From positions 1 through 7,953 of the forward strand of contig CAZSGN010000126.1 in NCBI GenBank assembly GCA_964606415.1: 7,953 bases of DNA, in the 5' to 3' direction. This document shows positions 7,463-7,953 of this stretch, piece after piece (positions within the stretch are counted from its first letter, which is position 1; every line of letters begins with the position of its first letter). The notes beneath the pieces were generated by a model. It was not told where the DNA came from. It made no database searches and saw nothing but the letters and a program-made list of their open reading frames with translations. The position numbers and the translations under genes were made by a program. Source of the DNA: CAZSGN01 sp964606415 (lineage in GTDB: Bacteria; Bacteroidota; Bacteroidia; Bacteroidales; JBBRXJ01).

Positions 7463-7502
7463 AAAAAAAAAGGTGTCTAAGCGTGCTTGGGCACCTTTTT
7501 TT
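7463..7502. terminator. Strong intrinsic terminator after the surface-protein gene
   Basis: GGTGTCTAAG (7472-7481) and CTTGGGCACC (7486-7495) form a 10-bp stem with two G-T pairs around a CGTG loop. It is flanked by nine A residues on the left (7463-7471) and seven T residues on the right (7496-7502). It starts 16 bp after the TAA stop. The symmetric A and T runs mean it could also stop transcription arriving on the minus strand. Confidence 0.92.
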
Positions 7503-7818
7503 ATGTTTTTTATAAAAATTGGTATTCATGCGATTGTGGATCTATCTTGATGTTATTTTTCTGGGCAGGTTTTTGATGAAATACCAAAGAATAATTATTG
7601 TGTGGTAAAGAATTTAAGAATACAGAACAAATCAAAGTTAGTTTAGGGAATAGAATTAGTTTATGTCTTGGCGGCACCAAGGATTTTTTCGGTTTAAGGC
7701 AGTTGCTTAATCAAATGGACTTCTTTTTATCAATGAAGCAAAGAATATAGCACGAAAATTATTTTATCAAAAAAGTTATAAATGGATATTGAATTGGGTT
7801 GTTTTTTGCTTGAAAAGA
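7503..7818. other. Non-coding spacer before the tRNA promoter
   Basis: I see no supported gene in these 316 bp. The longest ATG frame I checked (7528-7608, 26 codons, MRLWIYLDVIF...) has no start signal or recognisable family. A short CTTGG/CCAAG hairpin with a CGGCA loop (7667-7681) is followed by GATTTTTT and could be a minor second terminator. TTAAG/CTTAA repeats occur around 7695-7711. Nothing else is clear. Confidence 0.5.
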
Positions 7819-7849
7819 TTTGGCATAAATGAAAAAAACAATATCTTTG
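7819..7849 (+). promoter_or_regulatory. Bacteroidota-type promoter for tRNA-Gly
   Basis: TTTG at 7819-7822 is followed after exactly 19 bp by TATCTTTG at 7842-7849, a perfect match to the Bacteroidota primary sigma factor consensus (TTTG, about 19-21 bp, TAnnTTTG). Transcription should begin a few bases downstream, near 7855-7858, leaving a leader of about 45 nt before the tRNA at 7901. It is the only full-consensus promoter I found in the window and supports the phylum assignment. Confidence 0.85.
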
Positions 7850-7900
7850 TGCCAGCTTTTTGAGAAGCAAACGTACTTTAATAGCATTGAACATTTATAA

Positions 7901-7953
<53 letters not shown>

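Noticed and set aside
7528..7608. 26-codon frame MRLWIYLDVIF... after the terminator
   Set aside because: It is short, hydrophobic by AT-rich composition, has no promoter or start signal, and matches no known small protein family.
7667..7689. CTTGG-CGGCA-CCAAG hairpin followed by six T residues
   Set aside because: The stem is only 5 bp and a much stronger terminator lies upstream, so it is not listed as a separate feature.

Overview
The window looks like a piece of a Bacteroidota chromosome. It is AT-rich, has no clear Shine-Dalgarno sequences before its genes, and carries one perfect Bacteroidota-type promoter (TTTG, 19 bp, TATCTTTG). It also encodes a large secreted protein ending in a type IX secretion (T9SS) sorting domain, and a membrane carotenoid hydratase of the CruF family as found in pigmented Bacteroidota. 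TGA and TAA act as ordinary stops. Order or genus cannot be fixed from this stretch.

Layout. Bases 1-212 hold no gene I can support. A CruF-like carotenoid 1,2-hydratase lies on the minus strand (213-845). A 438-bp divergent intergenic region (846-1283) follows. It contains two short palindromic units in inverted orientation, resembling a REP doublet (REPIN), and a perfect 8-bp inverted repeat 70 bp before mutS. mutS (1284-3911, plus strand, TTG start) encodes a complete DNA mismatch-recognition ATPase. A 394-bp AT-rich gap (3912-4305) holds a weak hairpin just after mutS and a perfect 16-bp palindrome. Next is a 1046-residue secreted modular protein (4306-7446): signal peptide, small N-terminal beta-type domain, two FN3-like domains, a GLUG-repeat domain, four HYR-like repeats and the T9SS tail. 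A strong intrinsic terminator follows at once. The last 450 bp are non-coding except for a well-formed promoter that drives a tRNA-Gly(GCC), cut by the window edge.

The genes do not form an operon or an obvious shared pathway. cruF and mutS are divergent, the surface protein appears to be its own transcription unit, and the tRNA has its own promoter. The coding content is ordinary for a pigmented Bacteroidota. The best leads are non-coding (the REPIN-like pair and the two symmetric sites), plus the uncharacterised modular surface protein. I see no sign of a defence system, phage, transposase or CRISPR array.
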